Shown: positions 9,836 through 21,118 of the stretch, in pieces | Position numbering within the stretch: position 1 is the stretch's first letter | How the letters are laid out: the number at the start of each line of letters is the position of its first letter | Assembly: GCF_004011695.2 (NCBI RefSeq) | Contig: NC_082421.1 | Coordinates: forward strand, 620,001-684,000 | Length of the DNA: 64,000 bases | Reading direction: 5' to 3' | From: Ascochyta rabiei | Lineage: Eukaryota > Ascomycota > Dothideomycetes > Pleosporales > Didymellaceae | Position numbers and translations under genes: made by a program | Notes under the pieces: generated by a model | The model's input: only the letters and a program-made list of their open reading frames with translations | The model's database searches: none | Told to the model about the DNA's origin: nothing

Positions 9836-11620
9836 ATGCTCAGCGCCCAGTGCCTCTCACGCGCCACTGCTCGAGCCCCGCATGTCCCGCGAACATGCAG
9901 AAACATCGCGACCCGGCCACAGCGCCCCCAAGTACGAGCGGCGACACACCCCTATGCCCAGCGGCGACAGCAGCATTTCATCCGCTCCCTAGCCACCGTC
10001 ACTGCGCTCTGGGCAGCGGCCTCGGCCTTCCAATACGTCAACGGCAACATGGTCGGCGAGGTACATGCCGAAGAGCACAAGGACGAGGAGGAAGTCATGC
10101 AGTTTGAGGCGCCGCGACGCAAGCCAAAGTCGACCGACGACAACCGGAACATCATCAGCTCGCAGCACCTGCAAGTACAGAGGAGCTGGGAGAACCCTGG
10201 AGTCTACGCGTGGGGCTCCAACGCGGGAAAGACGGTGGCACCAGACTCGGACGAGAAGTACATCAAGACACCGCGACGCATAAAATACTTCGACGGCAAG
10301 CTCCTGCGCGACATCAAGCTGGACAGGAACTTTGGCGCGGCCATCGACGACAAGGGCGATCTGTTGCAGTGGGGGGTGGACTTCTCGAAAGAGGCGAGCG
10401 AGCCCACAAAAACACTGCGTGGCAAGGGCCTCACCTCGCTGGCTATTTCGCGCGATCGCATCATCGCTCTCTCGTCCAACGGCGCCGTGTACTCGATACC
10501 CGTCTCGCAGACAGAGCAGAAGGAAGGGCCCAAGCCCGCATCCACCTCCTGGATCCCCTTCTGGGGCGGCTCGAACGATGTCTCCTACCGCATACGTACA
10601 CCTGAGAACTTGGCATGGAGCGAGAAGGTCGTCGACGTCAAGTCCGGCCTCGAACACGCCCTTCTCCTCACCTCTGCTGGGCGAGTATACTCGTTGGCAT
10701 CAGGTACACAGAACTTTCCCGCCAAGGGCCAGCTCGGTATTCCCGGCCTGACCTGGGAGTCCAGGCCTCAGGGCGCTTTCGACCTCCCACACGAGATCAC
10801 AACGCTGAAGGGTTTCCCCATCTCCAAGATCGCAACCGGTGACTACCACAGCCTCGTTTGCGATTCTGCAGGCCGTGCCTTCTCTTTTGGTGACAACACC
10901 TCTGGTCAACTTGGTTTCCCCTTCAACTCCGAAGCGCTCTCGGTCGACGCGCCCTCCCTGCTCCCCACACAGAAACTCTACGCCGGCACCGCTCAGCAAG
11001 GCAAGATCACCAACGTCTTCGCCGGCGGCAACACATCATACCTCACTGTTGAGGCCAGCAAGCCCAACGAGAGCCGCGTTACAGCCGACACCTTCGCCTT
11101 TGGCCACGGCTTGACCGGCCAGCTCGGTGTCGGCCGCTGGATCCACACCCAAGCCGATCCCACCAAGATCCCCGCCTTCTCTGGGCTGTTCGAGTGGGAT
11201 GAAGTTGCCAACACTGCCATCCCCATCAAGCTTCACAACATCTCCGTCGGCGCAACGCACGCCGCAGCCGTCATGGACAACGTCGCATCCGTTGTCACCG
11301 CAGGCAAATCCAAGAAGCTGACAGAGAATGACACGAACTGGGGGCGCGACATCCTGTTCTGGGGCAACAACGAGTTTTACCAGATTGGCAGCGGGAAGCG
11401 AAGCAACGTTGCGACACCTACCTATATTCAGCCCCTCGACCAGCAGGCCGAGAACGAGCGCGCAGCGAGCGTGAGCATGGTAGGCAAGCTGAGGGAGAAG
11501 GAAATGCACCGGTTCCAGATCAGCCCGAGAGCGAAAGTAAAGGTCAACGGTAGGACGGTGGAAATTGAGCAGAAAGTCGAATGTGGACGGGGCGTGACTG
11601 CTGTCTACTCGGCTGTCTAA
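9836..11620 (+). CDS. FMP25: Mitochondrial RCC1-repeat protein, Fmp25-like
   Basis: Single exon, 594 residues from the ATG at 9836. The first 45 residues are rich in Arg, Ala and Ser and lack acidic residues, as in a mitochondrial presequence. A hydrophobic segment follows (SLATVTALWAAASAFQYV, about residues 50-67), consistent with an inner-membrane anchor. The rest is an RCC1-type beta-propeller. Repeat cores visible in order are GVYAWGSN, DLLQWGVDF, AFSFGDNTSGQLGF, FAFGHGLTGQLGVG and DILFWGNNEFYQIGSG. Yeast Fmp25 is a mitochondrial protein needed for assembly of respiratory complex III; the same role here is inferred from architecture. Nuclear RCC1 is unlikely because of the presequence and anchor. 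Confidence 0.85.
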   Translation: MLSAQCLSRATARAPHVPRTCRNIATRPQRPQVRAATHPYAQRRQQHFIRSLATVTALWAAASAFQYVNGNMVGEVHAEEHKDEEEVMQFEAPRRKPKSTDDNRNIISSQHLQVQRSWENPGVYAWGSNAGKTVAPDSDEKYIKTPRRIKYFDGKLLRDIKLDRNFGAAIDDKGDLLQWGVDFSKEASEPTKTLRGKGLTSLAISRDRIIALSSNGAVYSIPVSQTEQKEGPKPASTSWIPFWGGSNDVSYRIRTPENLAWSEKVVDVKSGLEHALLLTSAGRVYSLASGTQNFPAKGQLGIPGLTWESRPQGAFDLPHEITTLKGFPISKIATGDYHSLVCDSAGRAFSFGDNTSGQLGFPFNSEALSVDAPSLLPTQKLYAGTAQQGKITNVFAGGNTSYLTVEASKPNESRVTADTFAFGHGLTGQLGVGRWIHTQADPTKIPAFSGLFEWDEVANTAIPIKLHNISVGATHAAAVMDNVASVVTAGKSKKLTENDTNWGRDILFWGNNEFYQIGSGKRSNVATPTYIQPLDQQAENERAASVSMVGKLREKEMHRFQISPRAKVKVNGRTVEIEQKVECGRGVTAVYSAV

Positions 11621-12400
11621 GTCACGACAGTGAATACGCAGGTGATGTTCCATACGAACGCATAGATTACCGCTTCGTACTGCGACCTGCATGCGCTCAC
11701 TACATAGCCTCCTCCCTTTCTTGTACATTGTATTTTCTCCTAGCGAACCTGAGGTAGCCCTTTTTTTCTTCCCGCTCATCTGTTGTACCACCACAGGCGT
11801 CCAGCGTCTCTCCAAACACCAAACCACACTTTCAAGCCAACACTGCCCGTCCGCGAACCAAAGTGCATTGTTGTGCATGTCATCTCGCTCGCTGCGCCTC
11901 CTTACAGCCCTCTTCTGCTTCAGATGGCTTGATACTCTACCCCGCCTGGCCTTGTCGCTTCACTCCATGCCTCGCCACTACCATCTCCACCGTGACAAAT
12001 GCACGAGACGCTCCGCGAAGCTTGGCAACGGGGTAGGTTTGAGAGATGCGACGCACACCGCTTGATGGAGGTGGAGAGAACGAGAGAGATGAGGGTTTTG
12101 GGCCCGTGGCGACCGAGGAGAGGATGGGTGTTCGTGGTTGGTGTTTGCAGGTAAGCGGAATAAAGAGTGTTTGTGTTGAGTGAATGAGGGAGGGAGTGAG
12201 AGAGGAAGTGGACAAAGGTGGACATGAAGGAAAGAAGCTGAGCTATTCACAATTTTATCTATCGCTACCGCTACGATCGTGTATCTAGATAATCGCCCCC
12301 CCCCCCCCTTATCTGTCCGTTGTCTGCGGCGAAGACACAGTCTCCTGCCATATTATGTTCCTTCTTCGACTCTCACCACGCCTCACGCCCCACGCATCGT
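11621..12400. other. Convergent intergenic region with a 13-C homopolymer
   Basis: 780 bp between two converging genes. It holds only the two 3' untranslated regions as far as I can see. Pyrimidine-rich stretches and a run of 13 C (12296-12308) are present. Short open frames on both strands show no recognisable protein. Confidence 0.5.
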
Positions 12401-14377
12401 CTAGACAGTGATGCCAGCAATACCGCCGGCCGCGCTCGAAGCGCTGGTGCCGTTATTGGGGGTTCCGAGCCCCTTGCCGGTCTGCGCCTTGACGTAGTCG
12501 TTCATCATCTGGGTGATGGGCGCTTGACCGCCCCAGGTAACCAAGCTGGCCATCTCGTCGATCTGCTTCATGGTCATGATGACGGCGCCCGGAGGCGCCT
12601 CGGGGAGACCGTACTTGTCCTTCTTTTCTGAGGACTGGCGTCGCTCGGGCTTCGCGGGGGCCCCAGGCTTGCCGGCCTCGAGCTTGGCCGACGGGTCGGT
12701 CTTTGCGGCTTCGATCGCGGGCTTTGGGGACTCGCCAGCAGCAGCAGGCTTGGCTTCCTCCCCGGAAGGGGAAGCTGCGGCAGGAGAAGCTTCGGCAGGA
12801 CGGGCGGCGGCGGCAGGAGCAGCAGCGGGTTGAGCAGCTGGGGCAGCCTCGCCAGCGGGAGTTGCAGCCTGAGGAGCAGCCTGAGCGGCGGCGCCCATCA
12901 TCTGCATGACAAGGATGAACTCTCCATCGACCTGGCGGACGGGAACTGCAATGCGCATGTTGGCCTGGTCGAGCACAGCGTTGGCCTGGACGGGAGTGAA
13001 GGTCGGGGCAAGGAGCAGCTGAACAGCAACGGGGTTGTTGCCGTTGGTAGGTGTGCCTCCGGTGTTTCCCTGGTTGTTCGTGTTTGTGTTGCCGGTGTTT
13101 GTGTTGCCGGTGTTTGTGTTGCCGGTGTTTGTGTTGCCGGTGTTTGTGTTGCCGGTGTTTGTGTTGCCGGTGTTTGTGTTGCCGGTGTTTGTGTTGCCGG
13201 TGTTTGTGTTGCCGGTGTTTGTGTTGCCAGTGTTTGTGTTACCAGTGTTTGTGTTGCCGGTGTTAGTGTTGCCGGTGTTGATCTGGCGAGCAGCAATATC
13301 CTTGCGGAAGTCGTCGCGGGAGGGAGTGCGCTTCTGGGTGGGAGCACCAGCGCCCTGGAGCTGACCGGTTGCACCGCCGGGGTTCTGGAGGACACCACGC
13401 TGGGCGACGGCGATGGCGACTTGACCGGTGGGAGGGACGCCCATGGCTTGCATCATCTTCTGGATACGGACAGCGTTGACTGCAATGTTGTTAGCTTGGA
13501 ACCCTGAACAGACTGTCTGGGTACGAACTGGGCATCTGGACAACGGTAACCTGCTGGTTGAGGTTAGGTGTGACAGCGGCCAGGTTGGTGATAACAGAGT
13601 AGCGGTAGTTGTTGACTGCGCTTTGGCCCTTAAGACCAGCCAGCATGCCAGAGTCGATACCATTTTTGACGTCGACGTTCATGAGCATAGGCTGAGTGGC
13701 ACGAGTAGCCATCCTGAATCCGTCCTGGAACTCGTTCTCCTGAAGACCAGTGCCCTGAATGGCAACCTGAGTGGCACCGCTGCTGCCGAAAGGTGTGACG
13801 AGAGTGTTGGTCTCGACGGTCTGGCGACCGACAACCATGTACTCGCCATCAAGCTGGTTGCGTTTGACCATACGGACAGTCATGTCAGTGGTGTTGACGC
13901 TTCTCATGGTTTCCTGGATCATCCAGCTTTGGCGGTCAGGGGAGAGCATGGCAACGTATGTGTTACCAGGCTGAACAGCGGCCGACTGCAAGTTCTGCAT
14001 CGTCATAGCCATCTCTACCTGTCCACCGACCAGGTCTGTAGCGCCGTTGGTGCTGATGGTCATGGACTGGGTAGTGATGGCGACGAAAGGCTGTCCAGTA
14101 GAGCCGGTGACCTGGTTGGCGGGGATGGCGGGTTGTTGCTGATTAACGATTATCTGTTGCTGCTTTTGAGAGTACGTCTCGACCTTGGAGCGGTCGGGGA
14201 AGACGAAGGAGTTGAGGTTCATCTATCTCTATCAGCCCTCATCATCTTCTATCAAAGATAAATTCGACTTACATCGCCATTTACATTAAGTACCTGGTTG
14301 TACTGTACTTGCTGCTGTGCAAATACCGAAGAGCTCAACAAGAGCAGCACGAGAGAGGAGACAGTACCAGACGTCAT
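12401..14377 (-). CDS. Secreted protein with tandem GNTNT pentapeptide repeats
   Basis: Three exons, 14377-14273, 14222-13529 and 13479-12401, give 625 residues. Intron 1 (14272-14223) uses GTAAGT...TAG. Intron 2 (13528-13480, 49 nt) uses an unusual donor GTTCGT but a perfect branch site and acceptor (GCTAAC, TTGCAG); without it the frame breaks. Residues 1-20 form a clear signal peptide (LVLLLLSSSVFA, then QQQ). Residues 36 to about 265 form a folded-looking, Gln/Val/Thr-rich domain that I do not recognise. About 13 near-identical GNTNT units follow, then an Ala/Pro-rich linker and a conserved-looking C-terminal segment (IMTMKQIDEMASLVTWGGQA). The repeat has no N-glycosylation sequon but many Thr residues for O-glycosylation. 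A cell-wall or extracellular role is inferred; no GPI signal is evident. Confidence 0.75.
13076..13285. repeat. 15-bp tandem repeat encoding GNTNT
   Basis: About 13 copies of a 15-bp unit (plus-strand form gttgccggtgtttgt) lie head to tail inside the secreted-protein gene. The central copies are identical at the nucleotide level. Only a few copies near 13226-13265 carry single substitutions (ccagt, accagt, gttagt). The length is a multiple of three, so gain or loss of units keeps the frame. Confidence 0.93.
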
Positions 14378-15773
14378 TTTGAGTTAGGAATAATAGCCAC
14401 CTGGGCTTTTTGACAAATATTAGGTATAAAAGAAAGTAAAAGAAGAATAATGGGAACGTAGAAAGGAACGACGAAGCCACTGACCAGTCTTACTGCGCTG
14501 AGAGGTAACACAAGACTTTTGTGGCAGTCAAGTCTATAAGTGAAGTCTTGGTGCTGATGCATGACTTTGGAGCTGGCACCGGCGATATCGTTCCCGTTGA
14601 TAAAGTTTCAGGATCGTGCTGCATAGGTGTATGGCGAACAGACCCAAGATCAGGTCATGCTAGCAACGAGTGCATCCGGCGCCCCTTCACACCTACAGGT
14701 TCGCGCAAGATGCAGTCAGGGTCAGAATTTGGAACTCTCCAAGAGCACGAAACCTACATCCTGCAGTCTTGGTATCGGCCAAGCCTAGCCCCGAGGTTGA
14801 GAATTGAATTTTTCGTACATGCTCAGTTTCAGACTCCAAATGGAGTGTTTGGTTTGGTGGATTCGCGACGAAAAGCTTAGCCTTGTTGTCAAACGAGACA
14901 GATCTTCACCAAAGTTTCTCGGGTGATCCGCTGCTGCCGAGAGGTCGGTGAGCTTCATTCGCTCGTTTGCCAGACTCGTAACGCCACTCTGCATTCAGAA
15001 GCATTGTGAAGCAGATCTCAGTACTTGACGAAGCCAGTCAAGGCGTTGTCGTAGCTGATTCCGAATGGCTTCCGAGCGGCTTCCATGAGGGGGCAGAGCA
15101 ATTGTTAAGCCCTTGCAAAGATTCGCTCAACTCATTGCATAGTGCTTGAAGAGGCCCTGGCACGCTATCGCATCTCGACCAATTGGCGTTCTCCTTACAC
15201 GTAGCTGAGGCACTGGTGGCGCAATTCTTCCAGATTTTGTCTGCACCTTTGCACAATTGAGCGAGAGCCGTGATGAGATGGTCAGACAATGATGTTTGGA
15301 GTGATGTTTCGAGATGTCGATACACTAACCACGTTGGGCTCTAATGTTGGCTACGTCACTAAGCGAGGATTTAGAGCTGCTGCACATCTCGATTACCTGG
15401 ACATATATGTTTGAAAGAAGCTGCTGATACAGGCTTTTTCGGTGCACAGCAGTAATCAATCTTGGGAGTCCAAGTTCAAATCGTGGTTCGTACAGGAACA
15501 GGAGGAAGATCATCCATGGGCTGGCACAGCAGCTTCTGCCTCCATGTATGTTGATGCTGTTGACAGGGACCATCATTATCTAAGCGTCTGCTCACGGCGT
15601 TTCCCCGTCTTTTTCAGTTTGTCACTTAAAGGGCAGATTAAATGCATCAAATCTTCAATCATTCCATTATATCTTTTCCTCTACTACGAAGAAAACGCCA
15701 TATCATGCTTCAATACCAGGCCATGGGTCGTAACAAAAGGCTAAGGAGAAAGTTCAAGTCCAACAACAACCCC
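14378..15773. other. Intergenic region
   Basis: 1.4 kb between the secreted-protein promoter and the 3' end of the naphthol reductase gene. Minus-strand open frames at 15576-15038 encode a Cys-containing stretch of about 95 codons (SDHLITALAQLCKGADKIW and onward), but it lacks a signal peptide, a recognisable family and a convincing splice partner. I do not annotate it. Confidence 0.4.
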
Positions 15774-16682
15774 TTACATGCAAGCAGCACCGTCGATGCC
15801 AATGACCTTTCCGTTGACCCAGTCGCCATCCTGCGAAGCAAGGAAGCAGACGACGCGGGCAATATCGATGGGCTGACCGACACGGTTGTGGGGAGACCAT
15901 GTGCAAGCGTACTCGTCAACCTGGTCATCGCTGAGCTTGTCACCTCCGGGAATGTATTCGCGGCAGACAGCGTGGTACATGTCAGTCTTGATGCCACCGG
16001 GAGCAACGCAGTTGACAGTGACCTTCTTCTCACCAGCATCTGTTCATAATTAGCAGGCGACTCACAGCTGAGTCACAGGGTAGCTTACCGATAGCCATGC
16101 ATCTGGTAAAGGTCTCGATGGCGCCCTTGGAGCCAGAGTAAATGGCGTGCTTGGGAACACCCTTGGCCTGACCAGTGATGGATCCCATTAGGATGATGCG
16201 GCCACCAACCTCCATCCTCTTGTACGCCTCCTTGGCGACGAAGAACTGACCACGGGTGTTGATGTTGAAGACACGGTCAAATTCCTCGGGCTCAACATCG
16301 GCGAAGTGGCCAAAAGAGACAACACCGGAGTTGGAGCAGCAGATGTCGAGCTTGCCGAAGTGTGCAACAACATCGTCCATCAGCTTGATGGTCTCCTCGA
16401 CGTTACCGACATTGGCCTTGAAGGCGTGGGCATCAGCACCGTTTCCGAGAGCCTTGATCTCCTTGACAACTGCCTCCGCACCCTCGATGGCGTTGGCGTA
16501 GTTGACAGCGACCTTAGCACCGCGCTTGCCGAGCTCAATGGCCATCGCCTTTCCGATACCACGGCCTGTAGAATGTTAGCTGACCATCCTGCAAAGGCCA
16601 ATCGCTTTTTAGGAGTCATACCGGAGCCAGTGACAACGGCGACCTTGCCCTCGAGGGACCAGCTGGCGGGAGCGGCAGACAT
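15774..16682 (-). CDS. BRN1: 1,3,8-trihydroxynaphthalene reductase, DHN-melanin pathway
   Basis: An NADPH-dependent short-chain dehydrogenase that reduces trihydroxynaphthalene to vermelone, a step in DHN-melanin synthesis. Exons 16682-16622, 16565-16089 and 16039-15774 give 267 residues, the usual length of Brn1-type enzymes. Introns are 16621-16566 (GTATGA...CAG) and 16088-16040 (GTAAGC...CAG). The first intron splits the cofactor motif, restored as TGSGRGIGK (residues 18-26). The catalytic Ser149 (MGSITG) and the YSGSK motif (Tyr163, Lys167) are present, and the C-terminus ends GIDGAACM. In relatives such as Cochliobolus and Alternaria this gene sits beside cmr1 and the melanin PKS, as here, and is activated by Cmr1. 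A tetrahydroxynaphthalene-preferring paralogue is the main alternative. Confidence 0.95.
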
Positions 16683-19600
16683 TGTGCGTGTGTGAAGGAT
16701 GGGGTTTGTTGGTTGGAAAGTTGAGATAGTGGGAACCTTAAGGTTGCTGTGTGAATGTTGTAGTAGATGAGAAGTGAGAGCTGATGATGAGTTGCTCTGA
16801 GTGTGAAGAGCAGAACATATATACTGCTTCACGACTCGGAACTCCAGCGTCACTCAAGGTGTAGTTCGTCGTGACATCTGGCACCCGTCGGCTTTTGCGC
16901 TTGCCATACAGTTCACCCATTGTCTCCGGTTCGGAGCATAGCACCATGTCCGAGTGTTGAGGGTCCTAAGCCTGAAACAGCGCGTGCCTGCACTGCTCAA
17001 CAGTCCGTAGGGTAGGCCCCGCAGGGTAGTCGAAGTGTCTACCATGGTATCCGGCGAAAGTAGAGTCCCATGGCCCATCGGTGTTTATAACAAGCGTGCA
17101 CGGATGCTTTAGCATATGACAAAGAGAGGAAGCGCCTGCTGATTGGTGTAAGACCAAGGAAACCTCGGAAGTGGAACTTGCCAAGCCTGGTACTTTCCCC
17201 CCCTATTGCACTGACCATGGGACTCTACTTTCGCCGGATACCATAGTACGCTGCTATCCAGGGAGAGTAGCCGGAAGGAGGGGCCGAGGCGTCCAGGGGC
17301 TGGCGCCATTGGATGACTCGCGAGCAAGCGAACAACAACACTGTTCTTCGTGACGCGACTGTCAGTTTCATGAAAAGAGGCGTCTTTTTTTATCGACCGC
17401 GTACAGAATGAGAGTTTAACAGGTTGCTATTTTCAACAGAGCTACGGCAACATCTGAGAAGGCGTAAAATCGTCGAAACGCAGGTGCCGGTGTCGCGGCT
17501 ACACAGCGGGTGGAGCTGGCAGTGTTTCTCGGGAAACTTCCGTGTCCATCAGTGTACCCGAAAATGCTTTCAGCCTCAACGATGGAGTGAATCTTCAGAG
17601 GCATTTCGATGATGACAAGACGGAGGATATGCCGGGGATCTTGCGTTCGTTGAGGACTGCCTGGACGGGCCTAGTGTCAGCTCTCCAGGATGTGGCCGCA
17701 CTCCGGATTCACCACTCCAACTCTTCGCTCAGTACACAACATACCCACGAATAGAGGGATCCCGGACGCAAGCTGGCTTCCGTTTCTAGTCTCAACTCAA
17801 AGTGCCGTCGAACCCGAGATGGATCGGCACAGGTGTGTTACGTGTCCGGAATGAGTGCAGCGAAAACAGGAGGGGAGCCGAATGCACGGGCCACATCTCA
17901 AACCTCACTTCAACACCATATCGTCATCCTGGGGGAAAGATGGCCTAGGAAGCGAGTAGGAGAATTGCCTATGAATGACTGTGAGCAAAATCAAGGCAAC
18001 CAACGTGATGGTGTACTGACCTTCCTCGCAGTGATGCAACGAGCTCTCCAAATCGGGCCTTGAAAGCATGAGCGGCAGTGGGGGTTTCTTTGTGTCGTCT
18101 GCTGAGTGCTACCTGGCTCAAGGTGATCTCAAAAAGAAGTTCTGTAAGAGGTATGACATGTGTCTCCATCTGATCCCAATTGTAGAAAGGCGCTTGCTCT
18201 GCAGGTGATCTGCATCAGGTCAGCATTACGGCGAAGATCGAGAGACGTGCATCGCTGAGCCAGATCTACTCGCCTCTACTAAGCCACACCAGAACCTACA
18301 CGAAGTGCAAGAATTGTCATCATCCTGCGAGAAAAAGTCACAGTGATGGTGTTGAGGGCGGCTACAATGCTCCTGCGGTGCGAACGGCTGCTAGGCAGGG
18401 AGCGGTGGGTCCGAGCCTTTAAAGGCAGAGAATGAAATCAGTACGTCCTATCGAGGGTGGAAAAAGAGAAGCCGGGAGAAAGGATGAGATAAGGCTTTCA
18501 AGCCCCCTGAAGAACGACAAATATTTTCACGCGTGACTGCCCTGCGCCGGATGATGGCCGAGACTTGATGCAACGACACATGTGAAGAGGGGCAGGAGTT
18601 GACGAGTGCTTCAGGATGGAGTTATCCAACTAGATTAATGCAATATTGACAGTTAACGGGTTTCGAGCGATCAACAGACGCTGACCAGTCGGCAGGCATG
18701 AAGGAGATCCGGTGAACTGCAAAGAATCCTGTTTTGATCGTTCATAGACAGCCAGAAAGATCAGGCGTGCCAGAAATCACCGGCAAATGGGCAAGCTATT
18801 CGTGATCCACCTGCTACCTGCCTTCAGTTGAACGTCCAACGGGTTTGTGTTACTCTGTGGCATGTACCACCATTGATGCACAGAAATGCTGTGTACAAAC
18901 AGAGACCGAGACTTCACCGCCGCTTGGAAGCTCAGCCATTGCAGGATTGACCCATGTGTGTGCATTTTTGAGGTCATACGTCAGTACCGCAGGTATTTAC
19001 GTTTCAGTGTTCGGCAGAACTAAGTCCAGATGGTGCAAAGACTCTGAGTAGTTTCCCGGAACAGTTCACTGTAGGGTGGGTTCTCCATAAAATAGTCCGG
19101 TTCTGCTTCATGCTAAACTATGGGGAAACCCACTCGCTCAGCCAGAAGTTGCTTGAATGCTATCGGCTGTCCTGATTAAGTTAGATTTATTATGTGCAAT
19201 TGGAGAGCCGCACACCAAAGAACTACGGTGTGCATAAGTGCGACCGGCTTGACTGGGGCGGCACAGCTACCATTGTATTATACCTCTACAAGTCGGTGAA
19301 TGCATCCGCCGACTTACCGACCAGTTTGTGATGACTGAGTAGCCTGTTCCTGTGTAGTTCACTCCTTGAGACCCCAAATCGAAGTCGAAGTCCGATCGCA
19401 CGGTCCACCTGTGTTTGGCCTACGGCTTTGGTGCGGGCATCCGTAAATCTACCAAGTCTCGTATCAGATGTCAAGCGTGAATAATGACCGCAATCAATGT
19501 TGGATCCAAACTAGTTTGTGGTACTACATGTCGAAGGGCATCATAGTCTTTTTCGGAGCCTCTGTGAATATGCAGTGAAGTGAAGCAACATCAACCGCTC

Positions 19601-21118
19601 TGGAGCCATTAAGCTCGTGAGGAACGAAGAACAGTTACCTCACTGAGTGAAGTTCTTTGAGCCCGTAAGCTTGTCGACTGACGAACCTGCAAGAGGACGT
19701 CTTGGTATCAATGCCCGTCATTGTGATACGGAAGTACGCTGCACAAACCCGTACGAAAGCAGGTAGTCAGGACTGTCTGGTCGATCTATATTAACTTTAC
19801 CTAGTAAGGCTTGCTGGCCAGGAGCCCTGCTGGCAGTTAGACACCCAATCAAACCTAAATTGTGGATACGGTACCAACGGTGCGGGATATAACGACAGGT
19901 TTGGACTACCTCAGACTGTCAAGGATCTGCCGAACGTAGGAGAGTCTGGTAACAGCGCTGTACATTAACGGTACTACGGCCAACGCACGACGCCGATCGG
20001 GGAAAGTGGAGATGCGAAGTTTAGAGCGTGCAAGTATGAAGTACGTGCTCTTGTCCTCGTCAGGGTTACTCGGTTGACTGTGTCTAATTCTCACACCACC
20101 CAGTAGCGGAGACTGAGGTGTCGATTTAACCTTGAATCTCTTGAGATTGATTACCCTACTTCGCCCGTCACTCAAGACTGCCCAATATATTCTGGATTCC
20201 CTCACTGATCGAGCGTGTCAACAACCAGAAGATACCGAACTGCAGTTCGGACTCTTACTGGACTCGCCTATATCGAAACGCGCGAGGGTAAAGAACCCCA
20301 CCATGACCATATCGCTCCATAAACCCACAGCTAAGGGTCTCCCTTCAACGCCTCCATCAGTCATTCACTGCTGAAGAGACCAATCACCAGCTCGGACGAG
20401 ATGCACGCAGGGCCTACGTATTTCATTTGAAACGTCAGTGCGGAATTGAAAAAGCAACACCACCACGATGGCTTTGGTAACGGAGACAGCAGGTCGAGCA
20501 GACATGTGCATCGCTCGCTCCCCGCCATTACAAGATGCCTTGCCAGTGCACCTCGAGGTCACTACCAGACACCAAAGTAAAATGCAGGACGGCGATACCA
20601 TACTCAGTTGACGGCCGTCAAGGGCGGTTGAGCATCAGCGTCTCTTCCTCATTGGTAGACCCTATAGCAGGAGACACCAACCCCGCTTACGACTATCTTC
20701 GCACCTCATGACCCACAACACCATCACTCATCGTCATCGCCTTGATAAGGTATGTATTCGTATTTCGTTCCCGCTTACAGCAACCACCTCTCTCATCTCT
20801 ATGTACTATACATTACTGATCCTGATGCAGTCGACCAGTGCAGTCATGGATGGTCTCGACCGTTACGACAAACGCCATTACCGAGTATTTGCGCACCAAC
20901 GCCATACATATATCGGGGAACAAATAGACCCTGACGGAAAACACACCGATACCGTAAAGCAACTTCTACACCCGTTGCTGATGGGTATCTTCGAAGAAAG
21001 AGATGGACAAAGATGAATGAAGGTGGAAAAAAAAAAGTCAGAACGCCTGCTATCACATCATGAGAGGAGCCCTCGAAGGGCGTACAGGAAACAAAGCAGA
21101 AAAAGCAAGATGGGGCTT
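16683..21118. other. Gene-empty gap between brn1 and cmr1
   Basis: 4.4 kb with no convincing coding region; open frames are all around 100 codons or shorter and show no recognisable motif. The first 200 bp should be the brn1 promoter, with a TATATAT stretch near 16817-16823 about 135 bp upstream of the start. A perfect inverted repeat (17044-17073 and 17215-17244) lies inside. The left 4 kb of the gap looks like ordinary mid-GC sequence by eye. Confidence 0.6.
17044..17244. repeat. 30-bp perfect inverted repeat flanking about 140 bp (MITE-like)
   Basis: The 30 bases at 17044-17073 (beginning atggtatccggcgaaag) recur as their exact reverse complement at 17215-17244. The 141 bp between the arms are unrelated to each other. 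The structure resembles a small non-autonomous DNA element with terminal inverted repeats, but I see no clear target-site duplication, so a locally duplicated and inverted segment is also possible. Confidence 0.7.

Noticed and set aside
12830..13507. Plus-strand open frame with VCVAG repeats
   Set aside because: It is the antisense reading of the GNTNT repeat gene, which has a signal peptide, clean introns and stronger coding character.
13491..13528. Frameshift mutation in the secreted-protein gene
   Set aside because: A 49-nt intron with GCTAAC branch and CAG acceptor restores phase exactly and makes the total exon length a multiple of three.
15038..15576. Cys-containing small open frames, possible small secreted protein
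   Set aside because: No signal peptide, no consistent splice signals joining the pieces, and no recognisable family.
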